A stretch of 5,828 nt of DNA, taken from the NCBI GenBank assembly GCA_039961675.1, contig JABRWC010000128.1:1-5828 (forward strand), read 5' to 3'. The DNA is from JABRWC01 sp039961675. Its GTDB lineage: Bacteria > Planctomycetota > Phycisphaerae > UBA1845 > Fen-1342. The notes below the pieces were generated by a model. It was not told where the DNA came from and did not search any database. It worked only from the letters and a program-made list of their open reading frames with translations. Shown here in pieces: positions 1 to 5,377 of this stretch. Both the position numbers and the translations under genes were made by a program. Each line of letters starts with the position of its first letter. Within the stretch, counting starts at the first letter, position 1.

Positions 1-110
1 TGGTTGACCGCGTTGCTCATCGCGAGGTTGTGGTAAAACGACGGACCGTCACCCAGCGACTTGAAGTTGGTGGACGACACGCTCTGCACGACATCTTCCG
101 GAAGAGGCAT
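1..110 (-). CDS. RebB-like (R-body / killing-trait family) protein, N-terminal 36 codons (3' end outside window)
   Basis: The frame starts at ATG 110-108 and runs off the left edge: MPLPEDVVQSVSSTNFKSLG followed by DGPSFYHNLAMSNAVN. The P..V...V...N.K.LGD.P.........NAV pattern resembles the start of RebB-family proteins, small proteins first known from refractile bodies of Caedibacter and often found in multiple copies in Proteobacteria. The family link is by eye, from 36 residues only. A strong AAGGAG (123-118) lies 7 bases upstream, and the gene begins 24 bases after the T-like stop, so it belongs to the same transcript. In lambda-type order the tape measure gene would follow the chaperones; this short-looking gene sits between. 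Alternatively it may be an ordinary small tail or accessory protein with a chance resemblance. Confidence 0.6.
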   Translation of the reverse strand, partial: MPLPEDVVQSVSSTNFKSLGDGPSFYHNLAMSNAVN

Positions 111-117
111 ACGCTTT

Positions 118-123
118 CTCCTT
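118..123 (-). promoter_or_regulatory. Shine-Dalgarno AAGGAG of the RebB-like gene
   Basis: AAGGAG is read at 123-118 on the minus strand with a 7-base spacer to the ATG at 110. It decides the start of a gene cut by the window edge and shows that the gene is translated on its own rather than being the tail of the chaperone frame. Confidence 0.75.
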
Positions 124-134
124 GTGGCTTTGCC

Positions 135-440
135 TCACTCGAACCCGCCCGGGCCTCCATACCCGGGCGTCTTTTGACCAATGAACACGTCCTTCGGTAT
201 GTCCACGCCGACCCTGAGCGGCGGGGCCGCCCGGGCGAACGGGTCGAAGTCCTTCGGCTTCAGCGCCCGCGACCGCTTCGGGTCGCGATGGCAGTTGGCC
301 GTCAGCGCCATCAGCGCACTCATGCGCGCCCATTCATCGCGCGAGCGCCCGTCCGCCATCGCCAGCAGCTCGCGCAGCGTTAACCGGCCGGGGTCGATTC
401 CAACGACGCCGGCGCAGCGCCAGATGAGCTGCCAGCATTC
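135..440 (-). CDS. T-like tail chaperone extension in the -1 frame (start or frameshift unresolved)
   Basis: In the -1 frame relative to the chaperone, sequence with protein character begins about position 440: CWQLIWRCAGVVGIDPGRLT, LRELLAMADGRSRDEWARMS, ALMALTANCHRDPKRSRAL, KPKDFDPFARAA, ending KDVFIGQKTPGYGGPGGFE. The W..(I/L)..AG..G(I/V)DP..LTLREL..MA pattern with ANCHRDP and DFDPF is what I expect of the second half of G/GT chaperone pairs, which binds the tail tube subunit. There is no ATG, GTG or TTG in this frame between about 525 and 359, so a normal start would either add a low-complexity Arg/Gly/Asp-rich leader (GTG at 527) or cut off the WQLIW part (ATG at 359, 74 residues). Production by ribosomal frameshifting from the upstream gene is therefore likely. 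The left limit is certain; the right limit is my estimate from coding character. Confidence 0.65.
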   Translation of the reverse strand, partial: ECWQLIWRCAGVVGIDPGRLTLRELLAMADGRSRDEWARMSALMALTANCHRDPKRSRALKPKDFDPFARAAPPLRVGVDIPKDVFIGQKTPGYGGPGGFE

Positions 441-865
441 GCGAGCGCTCGTTCGACGACCTTCTCGAGCTCGCCGCTTTCGATCCGCTGCTCGATCAGG
501 TCGCGGGCGCGATCCATCACGTCCCACGTCGTCTGAAGCACGCGCTGGAGGTTCGCCCGATCCCTCGGGCTCGGGGAAAAACCCACGAGGTCCTCCAGCA
601 GGGCCTTCGTCGCATGCTCGATCGCGTCGCCGGCCATCGCGCGTCCGAACTCCTCGTCGCTCACGTCCTTCGCGTCGGCCTCGGGCTTGCAGACGGCGCA
701 TACCACGTCGCACAGCAGCACGGGGTCGCGGATCAGCCGCTCGATGAGCTTGCCGTCCACGATCTCCAGCAGATCGACGTCGAGCAGAGAGCGGACGCGC
801 TTGATCGCGTCGACGTTGATCGCGATTGTCCAGGTGCGGCCGGCGTTGTCGTTGAAAGTCTTCAT
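380..865 (-). CDS. Tail assembly chaperone, G-type (short product)
   Basis: A 161-residue, mostly helical protein starting MKTFNDNAGRTWTIAINVDA. Further features are IKRVRSLLDVDLLEIVDGKL, DPVLLCDVVCAVCKPEADA, DEEFGRAMAGDAIEHATKAL, LVGFSPSPRDRANL and a helix QRIESGELEKVVERALANAG; it ends in a Ser/Ala/Pro-rich tail (SSSGAAPASLESTPAG). The N-terminal part matches a common phage tail assembly chaperone family found just after the tube gene and before the tape measure, analogous to lambda gpG. Such proteins coat the tape measure and recruit tube subunits and are absent from the finished virion. The start at 865 follows the tube stop by 4 bases with only a weak AGG nearby, so coupling is likely. 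The last about 60 bases overlap a coding-like segment in the -1 frame, the T-like extension. Confidence 0.85.
   Translation of the reverse strand: MKTFNDNAGRTWTIAINVDAIKRVRSLLDVDLLEIVDGKLIERLIRDPVLLCDVVCAVCKPEADAKDVSDEEFGRAMAGDAIEHATKALLEDLVGFSPSPRDRANLQRVLQTTWDVMDRARDLIEQRIESGELEKVVERALANAGSSSGAAPASLESTPAG
578..584 (-). promoter_or_regulatory. Candidate -1 frameshift slippery heptamer G GGT TTT
   Basis: Within the chaperone, codons Gly95 (GGT) and Phe96 (TTT) follow a G, giving GGGTTTT in the X XXY YYZ arrangement in the zero frame. A -1 slip here would continue as FFPEPEG... and reach the T-like segment and the stop at 135, for a product of about 243 residues. The position agrees in frame and direction with lambda-type G/GT expression. 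Against it, the zero frame after the site still looks strongly coding (helical, GC-rich third positions) up to about 440, while the -1 frame there is Arg/Gly-rich filler. It may be fortuitous. Confidence 0.4.
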
Positions 866-869
866 TGGC

Positions 870-1277
870 CTACGTCCACGCTCGGAACACGGCCAGCTTG
901 GCGGTCACGCTGACCGTGATCGCCTCTTCGAGCGGCTGGCTCTGCGTGAAACTCGTAATGCTGAAGTCCCCATCGACGCCCGTGCCCGCCTCCTGATCCA
1001 GCGCCTTGAAGGCGATCAACTCGCTGTTCAGGTAGGCGGTCTTGACGGCGGCGAAGCCGGCATCGGCGGGGTCCCAGACCATCTCGAACTCGATGGTGCA
1101 TTCGCGGAGCGTGGCGACGGTGGCGCGCCAGCCGCTGTTGGCGCGGGTGGTGACATCGGCCTCGCCGGCCTCCGCCGAGACAGTGACGTCCCGCACGTTG
1201 GTCATCTCGTTCGTCGCGGATGATCCGGCGTTGCCGTAATACAGCTTCGCGTCCATGCCCAGAATGACATTCGGCAT
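870..1277 (-). CDS. Major tail tube protein
   Basis: A 135-residue protein starting MPNVILGMDAKLYYG, with VRDVTVSAEAGEADVTTRAN, SGWRATVATLRECTIEFEMV, WDPADAGFAAVKTAYLN, and the C-terminal PLEEAITVSVTAKLAVFRAW. The D-V-T-V...A-D-V-T-T-R...G-W-R pattern and the closing beta strands are typical of small tail tube proteins, which share the tube fold of siphovirus tubes, Hcp and contractile-tail tubes. It would stack as rings around the tape measure to form the DNA channel. It has the best ribosome binding site in the window, TAAGGAGG (1292-1285), 7 bases from the ATG, as expected for a protein made in hundreds of copies. The position before the G-type chaperone also fits. The tube role is well supported; the exact subfamily is not determined. 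Confidence 0.88.
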   Translation of the reverse strand: MPNVILGMDAKLYYGNAGSSATNEMTNVRDVTVSAEAGEADVTTRANSGWRATVATLRECTIEFEMVWDPADAGFAAVKTAYLNSELIAFKALDQEAGTGVDGDFSITSFTQSQPLEEAITVSVTAKLAVFRAWT

Positions 1278-1284
1278 GCCACAG

Positions 1285-1292
1285 CCTCCTTA
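1285..1292 (-). promoter_or_regulatory. Strong Shine-Dalgarno TAAGGAGG of the tail tube gene, overlapping the upstream stop
   Basis: TAAGGAGG at 1292-1285 is a full match to the anti-Shine-Dalgarno core and lies 7 bases from the tube ATG. Its TAA is the stop codon of paralog B, so ribosomes ending there are placed on the tube start site. Confidence 0.8.
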
Positions 1293-1547
1293 CCGCGTGT
1301 AGCCGACGACGAGCAGCAGGTGCCCGGATGCGCCCTGCACCTCGAACTCGCTGAGGTCCACGCCTTCGAACAGCGCCGCTGCGCCGGGCGGCCAAGATGC
1401 CGGCGTTCCGCCGCGGAAGCGCACGTTCACCGGGTTCGTGTTCTTCACGCTGGCGATGATCGTCGCGTTCATGACGGTCGAGAGATCCGCCAGCTTTACG
1501 TACTGGCCCGAGCCGAGGTTGAACGATTTCATGTAGACGTTGACCAT
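1290..1547 (-). CDS. Small phage structural-type protein, paralog B of a tandem pair
   Basis: This 85-residue protein is the shorter copy of the tandem pair. It consists almost wholly of the shared domain: MKSFNLGSGQYVKLAD, ATIIASVKNTN, VRFRGG, SWPPGAAALFEGVDLSEFEV, then LLLVVGYTR at the end. The function is unknown; the beta-rich pattern points to a small structural domain. The start at 1547 follows the paralog A stop by 3 bases (TGA-GCG-ATG) and has only a weak GGGTG-like Shine-Dalgarno, so it is probably translated by coupling. An internal ATG at 1532 (residue 6) would also keep the whole shared domain. The TAA stop is itself the first three bases of the strong ribosome binding site of the tube gene, which ties these two genes tightly. 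Confidence 0.8.
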   Translation of the reverse strand: MVNVYMKSFNLGSGQYVKLADLSTVMNATIIASVKNTNPVNVRFRGGTPASWPPGAAALFEGVDLSEFEVQGASGHLLLVVGYTR

Positions 1548-1550
1548 CGC

Positions 1551-1916
1551 TCACCCGATCCCGATCTCGCCTTCGCCCTCGTTGGGAATCGCTTCAGCCT
1601 GCTCCACCACGTACTTCGTGCCCAGGTGCAGCGCACTGCGGCCGCGCGGATGCGTTCCCGGCGCGTACGCCGCGACGAGCACCTTGTAGTTCGGGGCGCC
1701 CCGCACCTCGATTTCCGACAGGTCCACCGACTCGAACGACACCGCCGCGCCCGGCGGCCACGAGGTCGTGATCCCGCCGCGGAACCGCACGCTGATGTTG
1801 CCCGCGTTCTTCGGATCGGCGATGACGGTCGCCTGGACTACAGTTGGGCTGTTCGCCAACTTCGTCCACGTTGGTAAGCCCAACACGAACGACTTCACGA
1901 CTGCGTTCGCGGGCAT
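1551..1916 (-). CDS. Small phage structural-type protein, paralog A of a tandem pair
   Basis: A 121-residue protein. Residues about 8-84 align without gaps to residues 7-83 of the next gene; 43 of 77 positions are identical by hand. Shared elements are KSF-x-LG, AT-x-IA-x-x-KN, VRFRGG, SWPPGAA, FE-x-VDLSE and EV-x-GA. The alternation of short hydrophobic strands with an aromatic-Pro-Pro-Gly turn suggests a compact beta-sandwich, as in small virion surface or tail proteins. I recognise no named family. After the shared domain there is an extra 36-residue tail (GTHPRGRSALHLGTKYVVEQ and an acidic, Gly-rich end) missing from the paralog. The ATG at 1916 has GGAG (1927-1924) 7 bases upstream and follows the terminator-like gene by 3 bases. 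The position just before the tube gene suggests a tail or neck role; that is inference. Confidence 0.8.
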   Translation of the reverse strand: MPANAVVKSFVLGLPTWTKLANSPTVVQATVIADPKNAGNISVRFRGGITTSWPPGAAVSFESVDLSEIEVRGAPNYKVLVAAYAPGTHPRGRSALHLGTKYVVEQAEAIPNEGEGEIGIG

Positions 1917-1919
1917 CGC

Positions 1920-2348
1920 TCATCTCCGCACCCGGTACGTCACGGTCAGAACACTCGTGAACTGCCGCCACTGCTCCAGGTGCTCGGGCGCGAACACCGG
2001 CTCATTGGCGACGCCGAGCCACGCCGCGTTCGGCGCGTCGTCGAGGCGCTTCATCCGCAGGTGGTCGGCGATCTGCTCGACCAAGTTCATCAGCGCATCG
2101 AGCTCAGCCGACTCGTCGGCGTTGACCTTCTTCTGCACGCCGATGTCGATCGCGACATCGAAGAACCCGCTGTCACGGGCCGCCGTCGTGATCGCCAGCG
2201 ACTTCGGGACGACCGACACGTGCAGTGTCTGCATGTCCTGGAGCTCGAATACCGGCTGGTATTTCCGCGCGGCCTCAAACTCCAGCGCGAACGCGCCGGC
2301 GTTCAGGCTGGCGACGACGGCGTCGGCGATATCCAGAATCACGCTCAC
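1920..2348 (-). CDS. Putative phage tail terminator / tail completion protein
   Basis: A 142-residue soluble alpha/beta protein. It opens with a helix (SVILDIADAVVASLNAG), then strand-like LHVSVVPKSLAITTAARDS, FFDVAIDIGVQKKVN, a long helix (SAELDALMNLVEQIADHLRM) and a final strand QFTSVLTVTYRVRR. Size, secondary-structure order and position (after the joining protein, before the tube protein) match proteins that cap the tail tube and connect it to the head, such as lambda gpU/gpZ or the gp17-like completion proteins. The assignment rests on pattern and gene order. Translation starts at GTG (2348-2346), overlapping the end of the membrane-protein gene by 4 bases (GTGA), which suggests coupling. 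No strong separate Shine-Dalgarno was identified. Confidence 0.65.
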   Translation of the reverse strand: MSVILDIADAVVASLNAGAFALEFEAARKYQPVFELQDMQTLHVSVVPKSLAITTAARDSGFFDVAIDIGVQKKVNADESAELDALMNLVEQIADHLRMKRLDDAPNAAWLGVANEPVFAPEHLEQWRQFTSVLTVTYRVRR

Positions 2349-2569
2349 GGATGGCGCTCCAGCAGTCGGTCGAGCTTCGCCTCGATACGCCCGAGCGACT
2401 TCTCGATGGTCTCGATACGCGTGTCGTGCACGGCGATCTGCGAGTCGTGATGCAGCAGCCGCGCGCCGCCGGCCAGCATCAGGATGGTCAGCAGCGTCAA
2501 CACGACGCCGGCGAGCCAGGCCAGCTTCTGGCGGGCGTTCCCATTGATAGGCGGTGCGTCAACGTCCAC
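2345..2569 (-). CDS. Small single-pass membrane protein with C-terminal coiled coil
   Basis: This 74-residue protein has a short N-terminus (MDVDAPPINGNARQK), one hydrophobic helix at about residues 17-35 (AWLAGVVLTLLTILMLAGG), and a charged, heptad-like tail from about 44 to 72 (TRIETIEKSLGRIEAKLDRL) expected to form a coiled coil. I chose the GTG start at 2569: GGAG (2580-2577) sits 7 bases upstream, and the ATG at 2574 belongs to a different frame. The gene follows the preceding stop by 4 bases and overlaps the next start in GTGA. The function is not recognised. A membrane protein among head-tail genes could act in lysis timing, superinfection exclusion or assembly at the membrane. The helix-then-coil order is the reverse of XhlA-type lysis accessories, so I do not assign it there. 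Confidence 0.75.
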   Translation of the reverse strand: MDVDAPPINGNARQKLAWLAGVVLTLLTILMLAGGARLLHHDSQIAVHDTRIETIEKSLGRIEAKLDRLLERHP

Positions 2570-2573
2570 GACA

Positions 2574-2951
2574 TCACTCCGTAGCCACGTGCTTCGTGTG
2601 AATCCGCAGCGCCTTGCGATAGGGATCGCTGTAGCGCCACGGCGGCTCGTTGCCCGGGGCCATGACCTCGTACACGAACGTCTGCGCGATGACCGTCTCG
2701 CGGATGCGGTCGCCCGCCTTCGGCAGCGCCGGAGCGCCGGCCAGCACCAGGTCGGACGCCCGCACCAGGAAATCCCGCGACTGGAGCCGCTGGACGACCC
2801 CGTGCTCGTCGACCTGTTCGAACTCGGTGCGGCCGATCGTCGCGGCGATCTCCACCGCGTCGGCGCCGCGCTGGTAGACGACCGTGCGCGTCATGTGCGT
2901 GTGACGCTGGTCGTCGAGCCACCTCAGTCCCTTTTCGAGCACATCGGGCAT
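2574..2951 (-). CDS. Putative head-tail joining / head completion protein
   Basis: A 125-residue protein with an N-terminal helix (VLEKGLRWLDDQRHTHM), then short beta-strand-like pieces: TRTVVYQRG, EIAATIGRTEFEQVD, RLQSRDFLVRASDLVLAG, PKAGDRIRE, FVYEVM and PPWRYSDPYRKALRIHTK. The pattern of a ring-like beta domain with GDRI and a late YEV...L-I strand resembles small phage head-tail joining proteins (lambda FII and Gifsy-2-type connectors), and its place after the decoration protein and before the terminator-like gene fits. This is a fold-pattern and context assignment, not a firm family match. An AGGA (2965-2962) lies 10 bases from the ATG. The stop is followed immediately by the start region of the next gene. 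Confidence 0.62.
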   Translation of the reverse strand: MPDVLEKGLRWLDDQRHTHMTRTVVYQRGADAVEIAATIGRTEFEQVDEHGVVQRLQSRDFLVRASDLVLAGAPALPKAGDRIRETVIAQTFVYEVMAPGNEPPWRYSDPYRKALRIHTKHVATE

Positions 2952-2966
2952 CGCGAGTCGTTCCTG

Positions 2967-3308
2967 CTACTGATCCATCCGCACGCGAACCAACGCATCC
3001 GCGTCGGCCGCGGCCTTCACGCACTTGCCGATCAGCTTGTTGGCGCCGCCGCCGTCGGTGGTCACCGCGACGTCGTTCGCGTCGTCCCAGTAGGCGAGAG
3101 CGCCCACCGCGAAGGTCACGCCGCCGCCCGCCTCCTTGGCGAAGTCGAACACGCCGGAAACAGCCAGCGAGCCCAGCGCGTTGGCCGCGATGGGCGTCTT
3201 CGCCACGCCCACCAGCTCGCCCTGCACGACCACGTCGCCCGTCTTGATGTCGGCGCCGGGCGTGTAGTCGATCGACGCGCCTTCATGCACGAATGTTGCC
3301 TGTGCCAT
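2967..3308 (-). CDS. DUF2190-family capsid decoration (cement) protein
   Basis: This 113-residue protein starts MAQATFVHEGASIDYTPGAD and continues with KTGDVVVQGELVGVA, FDFAKEAGGGVTFAVGALAYWD and a C-terminal KCVKAAADADALVRVRMDQ. This is the usual form and length of DUF2190 proteins, small beta-rich proteins encoded next to capsid genes; members are thought to bind the outside of the capsid and stabilise it. The position directly after the capsid fusion (35 bases apart) and a strong AAGGAG (3323-3318) 9 bases from the ATG agree with a protein needed in many copies. No signal peptide or membrane segment is present. The family is clear; the cement role rests on family knowledge and gene order. 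Confidence 0.9.
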   Translation of the reverse strand: MAQATFVHEGASIDYTPGADIKTGDVVVQGELVGVAKTPIAANALGSLAVSGVFDFAKEAGGGVTFAVGALAYWDDANDVAVTTDGGGANKLIGKCVKAAADADALVRVRMDQ

Positions 3309-3317
3309 CGTGATTCA

Positions 3318-3323
3318 CTCCTT
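3318..3323 (-). promoter_or_regulatory. Shine-Dalgarno AAGGAG of the decoration protein gene
   Basis: AAGGAG at 3323-3318 lies 9 bases upstream of the ATG at 3308, in the 35-base gap after the capsid stop. I see no hairpin terminator or promoter in that gap. Confidence 0.7.
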
Positions 3324-3343
3324 CGTTGTTACGTCGCTTCCGA

Positions 3344-5377
3344 CTACGCCTCGCCCTTGCTCTTCACGCCGCCGCGCGGCTCTTGCAGCGCGACGCCGAA
3401 GTCGTGGTAGCCGCGCATCTGGATGCCAAGCACGTTGAAGTCCGCGTCGGCCGTTTCGATCGTGGGGGACTCCTGGCCGTTCAGGAACGCGGTCTCGATC
3501 ACCGGCAGGTCCGTCGGATCGGCCAACAGATACCACGCCTTCTCGCTGTTGCCGGTGTACTGGGCGTTCGACAGATACCGACTGACCTCGACACGGAACT
3601 TGCCGGCGTGCGGGTTGGCGATCGGGTACTTCGTCGACGCGGTCGTGTCGCGAATTTCGACCGACTTGAACAGCATCGTGCCCATCGCCGACAGCGCGGT
3701 CGGCACGAGGATCACCGCCGGCATGATGCCGATCGGCTTGCCGTCCGGATCGACCTGGTTGAGGAACGCGACCTCGGCCTTGGTGAGGCCGTCGATGCCC
3801 AGCGCCGTATCGGCCCCGCTCAGGTAGTTGTTGTTGCCGGCGCTGAAGAACGCGGCGTTGTTCATGAAGATCGACCAGAAGACGTCGTTGATCTTCAGGC
3901 CGCTGCCACGTCCGAGCTTCCGCGGCACGGTCGTGATCGCACCCAGGTCGTCGTTGATGATGTCCCGCCGGTCGATGCTCAGGATCAGGCCGTACGTCTC
4001 GGCCTTGTTCGTGTAGCTCTGCTCGCCGAGCGTGCCGTGCTTCAGCTCGCCGCCCGGGGCGACCTTCTCGTACTGGTCCTTGCCGACCAGCCGGTAGCTC
4101 GTGACGGCCTTGAAGTCGCTGACGTTGCGGACAGCGGTGATGTTCCGCCACGTGCGCTCGACGCTGAAGAAGCCCTCGAGCAGGAACTTGTTGGCGACAT
4201 TGCTGAGGATGCCGCCGATGTCGATCGTCGAGAACCCAGCCTGGAGGCTCTGGCCGAACGCGCAGCGCAGCACCTCGCGGCTGTCGCGGAAGTTCCAGCC
4301 GGTGTAGCCGTTGGCTCGCGCCGCCTCGAGCAGCAGCTCCTGGAGCCCGATCCCGCCGCGGAAACGGCGCGACGCCGCGTCGAGCGTCTTCTCGTCGTAC
4401 AGCTCCTCGACCTTCGTGACCTTGCCGGTCAGCATGCAGGCCGCTTCAAGAACCTGGCCGCTCATCGTGTCGCTGGAGACGTGCACGGCCGGCGCCTTCG
4501 GGCGCGACGCGCGCAGCTTCTCCAGCTCGGTCTTCTCCTCGGTCCAGCCTTCGGCGATCGCCTGCTCCTCGATCTGGGGGAACTTGGTCCCGCAGATGCG
4601 GCGAATCGCGGCGATGCGCTTCGACTCAGCGAGCGCTTGCGCGCGGATTTCGGTGACCGGGTTGACGGACGGGGCGGCCTCCTTGCCGCTGCCGTCCGTC
4701 TGCACCGCGCGCGCGGGCTCCGGCGTCACTGCCGGTTTGGTCTCTTCGGTCTGCGTGACCTGCGTGTCGGTCGTCTCATCCATGAGATCGTTCTCCTGCT
4801 GCTGTGCCGCGATGGTCGCGGCGGTGCCGCCGTCGGCGCCGAGGTCCACGAAGCTGATCTCGCCCAGCACCGTGCGGCGGGCGACGTAGAGCGGGCCTTC
4901 GAACGTGCGGCCATTGACCGTGACGCTCTTGCCGCCGCGCACGAACTCGGCCTGCGCTACCTGCGCGCCGATCGACGCCTGCCAGGGGAATCCGCGCTTT
5001 CCACTCGCTACGACTTCCTTCGCCGCGGCCGTCTCGCGGCTGACGATGCCTTCGGCGATCAGCCGGCCGTTCTCGACGGCGATGCGCTCGGTGTGCCCCA
5101 CGCCCGCGTACATGCTGTGGCCGAAGCGGACGGGGCGGCGCTGCGACGGGATCGAGAGGCCCTCGAGGTCCACGACGACAGGGAAGCGCCAGCCCTCGAC
5201 GTGCATGGGCTCACCGGTGTAGGCCAGCATCGTGAAGCGCGGGATGGCCGGCGCGTCGCCGTCGGTCGCGAGCGCCTCGAGCGTGATGCGCTCGGCCTTG
5301 CACGCCAGCGTCAGCCGATCGGGAACCTGGTCCGCGTCTTCACGCGGCCGCTCGGGCGTCTTCGTCTTCCGTGACAT
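3344..5377 (-). CDS. Prohead protease / major capsid protein fusion (Mu gpT-like capsid)
   Basis: One continuous frame joins a maturation protease to the shell protein. Numbering is from the upstream ATG at 5386 (680 residues). Residues about 25-190 look like an HK97-type (U35) prohead protease: candidate catalytic His90 in VRFGHSMYAG, candidate Ser138 in GFPWQASIGAQ, and the typical GEISFVDLGAD at 175-184. Residues about 200-300 are a Thr/Glu/Pro-rich linker followed by charged helices, the place of a scaffold or delta domain. Residues about 380-670 are the capsid: VSDFKAVTSYRL, VAPGGELKHGTLGE, IDRRDIINDDLGA, LGRGSGLKINDVFW, then ADPTDLPVIETAFLNGQ and GYHDFGVALQ near the end. This is the gpT-like HK97-fold pattern, and such fusions are a known family. 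I chose the second ATG (5377): GGAGG at 5391-5387 abuts the first ATG but is 9 bases from the second, giving 677 residues. The gene overlaps the portal gene by 38 bases. Confidence 0.95.
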   Translation of the reverse strand: MSRKTKTPERPREDADQVPDRLTLACKAERITLEALATDGDAPAIPRFTMLAYTGEPMHVEGWRFPVVVDLEGLSIPSQRRPVRFGHSMYAGVGHTERIAVENGRLIAEGIVSRETAAAKEVVASGKRGFPWQASIGAQVAQAEFVRGGKSVTVNGRTFEGPLYVARRTVLGEISFVDLGADGGTAATIAAQQQENDLMDETTDTQVTQTEETKPAVTPEPARAVQTDGSGKEAAPSVNPVTEIRAQALAESKRIAAIRRICGTKFPQIEEQAIAEGWTEEKTELEKLRASRPKAPAVHVSSDTMSGQVLEAACMLTGKVTKVEELYDEKTLDAASRRFRGGIGLQELLLEAARANGYTGWNFRDSREVLRCAFGQSLQAGFSTIDIGGILSNVANKFLLEGFFSVERTWRNITAVRNVSDFKAVTSYRLVGKDQYEKVAPGGELKHGTLGEQSYTNKAETYGLILSIDRRDIINDDLGAITTVPRKLGRGSGLKINDVFWSIFMNNAAFFSAGNNNYLSGADTALGIDGLTKAEVAFLNQVDPDGKPIGIMPAVILVPTALSAMGTMLFKSVEIRDTTASTKYPIANPHAGKFRVEVSRYLSNAQYTGNSEKAWYLLADPTDLPVIETAFLNGQESPTIETADADFNVLGIQMRGYHDFGVALQEPRGGVKSKGEA
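4793..4797 (-). promoter_or_regulatory. Internal Shine-Dalgarno AGGAG before an in-frame ATG inside the protease-capsid fusion
   Basis: AGGAG at 4797-4793 lies 9 bases before an in-frame ATG at 4783-4781 (Met202, LMDETTDTQV). The ATG falls exactly between the protease domain and the scaffold-capsid part. A start here would give a protease-free scaffold-plus-capsid protein of 479 residues. Use of the site is an inference; the sequence and spacing are visible. Confidence 0.45.

Noticed and set aside
441..713. Upstream part of the -1 frame over the tail chaperone, which could be read as an independent gene starting at 713
   Set aside because: In this stretch the -1 frame is Arg/Gly/Asp-rich without structure while the zero frame matches the chaperone family; a start at 713 inside the chaperone is unlikely.
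862..1554. 230-codon minus-strand frame overlapping the tube gene and paralog B
   Set aside because: Out-of-frame shadow; both overlapped genes have good starts, stops and conserved sequence.
1768..2547. 259-codon plus-strand frame opposite the terminator and membrane-protein genes
   Set aside because: Composition is a Ser/Arg/Ala-rich shadow; no ribosome binding site or domain, and the opposite strand is clearly coding.
2484..3410. 308-codon plus-strand frame across the decoration and joining genes
   Set aside because: It runs antisense to two well-supported genes with their own ribosome binding sites, has low-complexity Arg/His/Val-rich composition, and shows no domain.
3315..4151. 278-codon minus-strand frame inside the capsid gene
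   Set aside because: Out-of-frame reading of the capsid gene; composition is Arg/Gly/His-rich and the true frame matches the gpT-like capsid pattern throughout.
4794..4803. Short CAG-type triplet run in the capsid fusion
   Set aside because: It encodes only three glutamines at a domain linker; too short to be a repeat element.
3326..5374. Very long open frame on the plus strand (682 codons) opposite the protease-capsid gene
   Set aside because: It mirrors the coding strand codon for codon, is extremely rich in Arg, Leu, Ala, Asp and Val, has no recognisable domain, and is explained by GC-rich third positions of the capsid gene keeping the antisense frame open.
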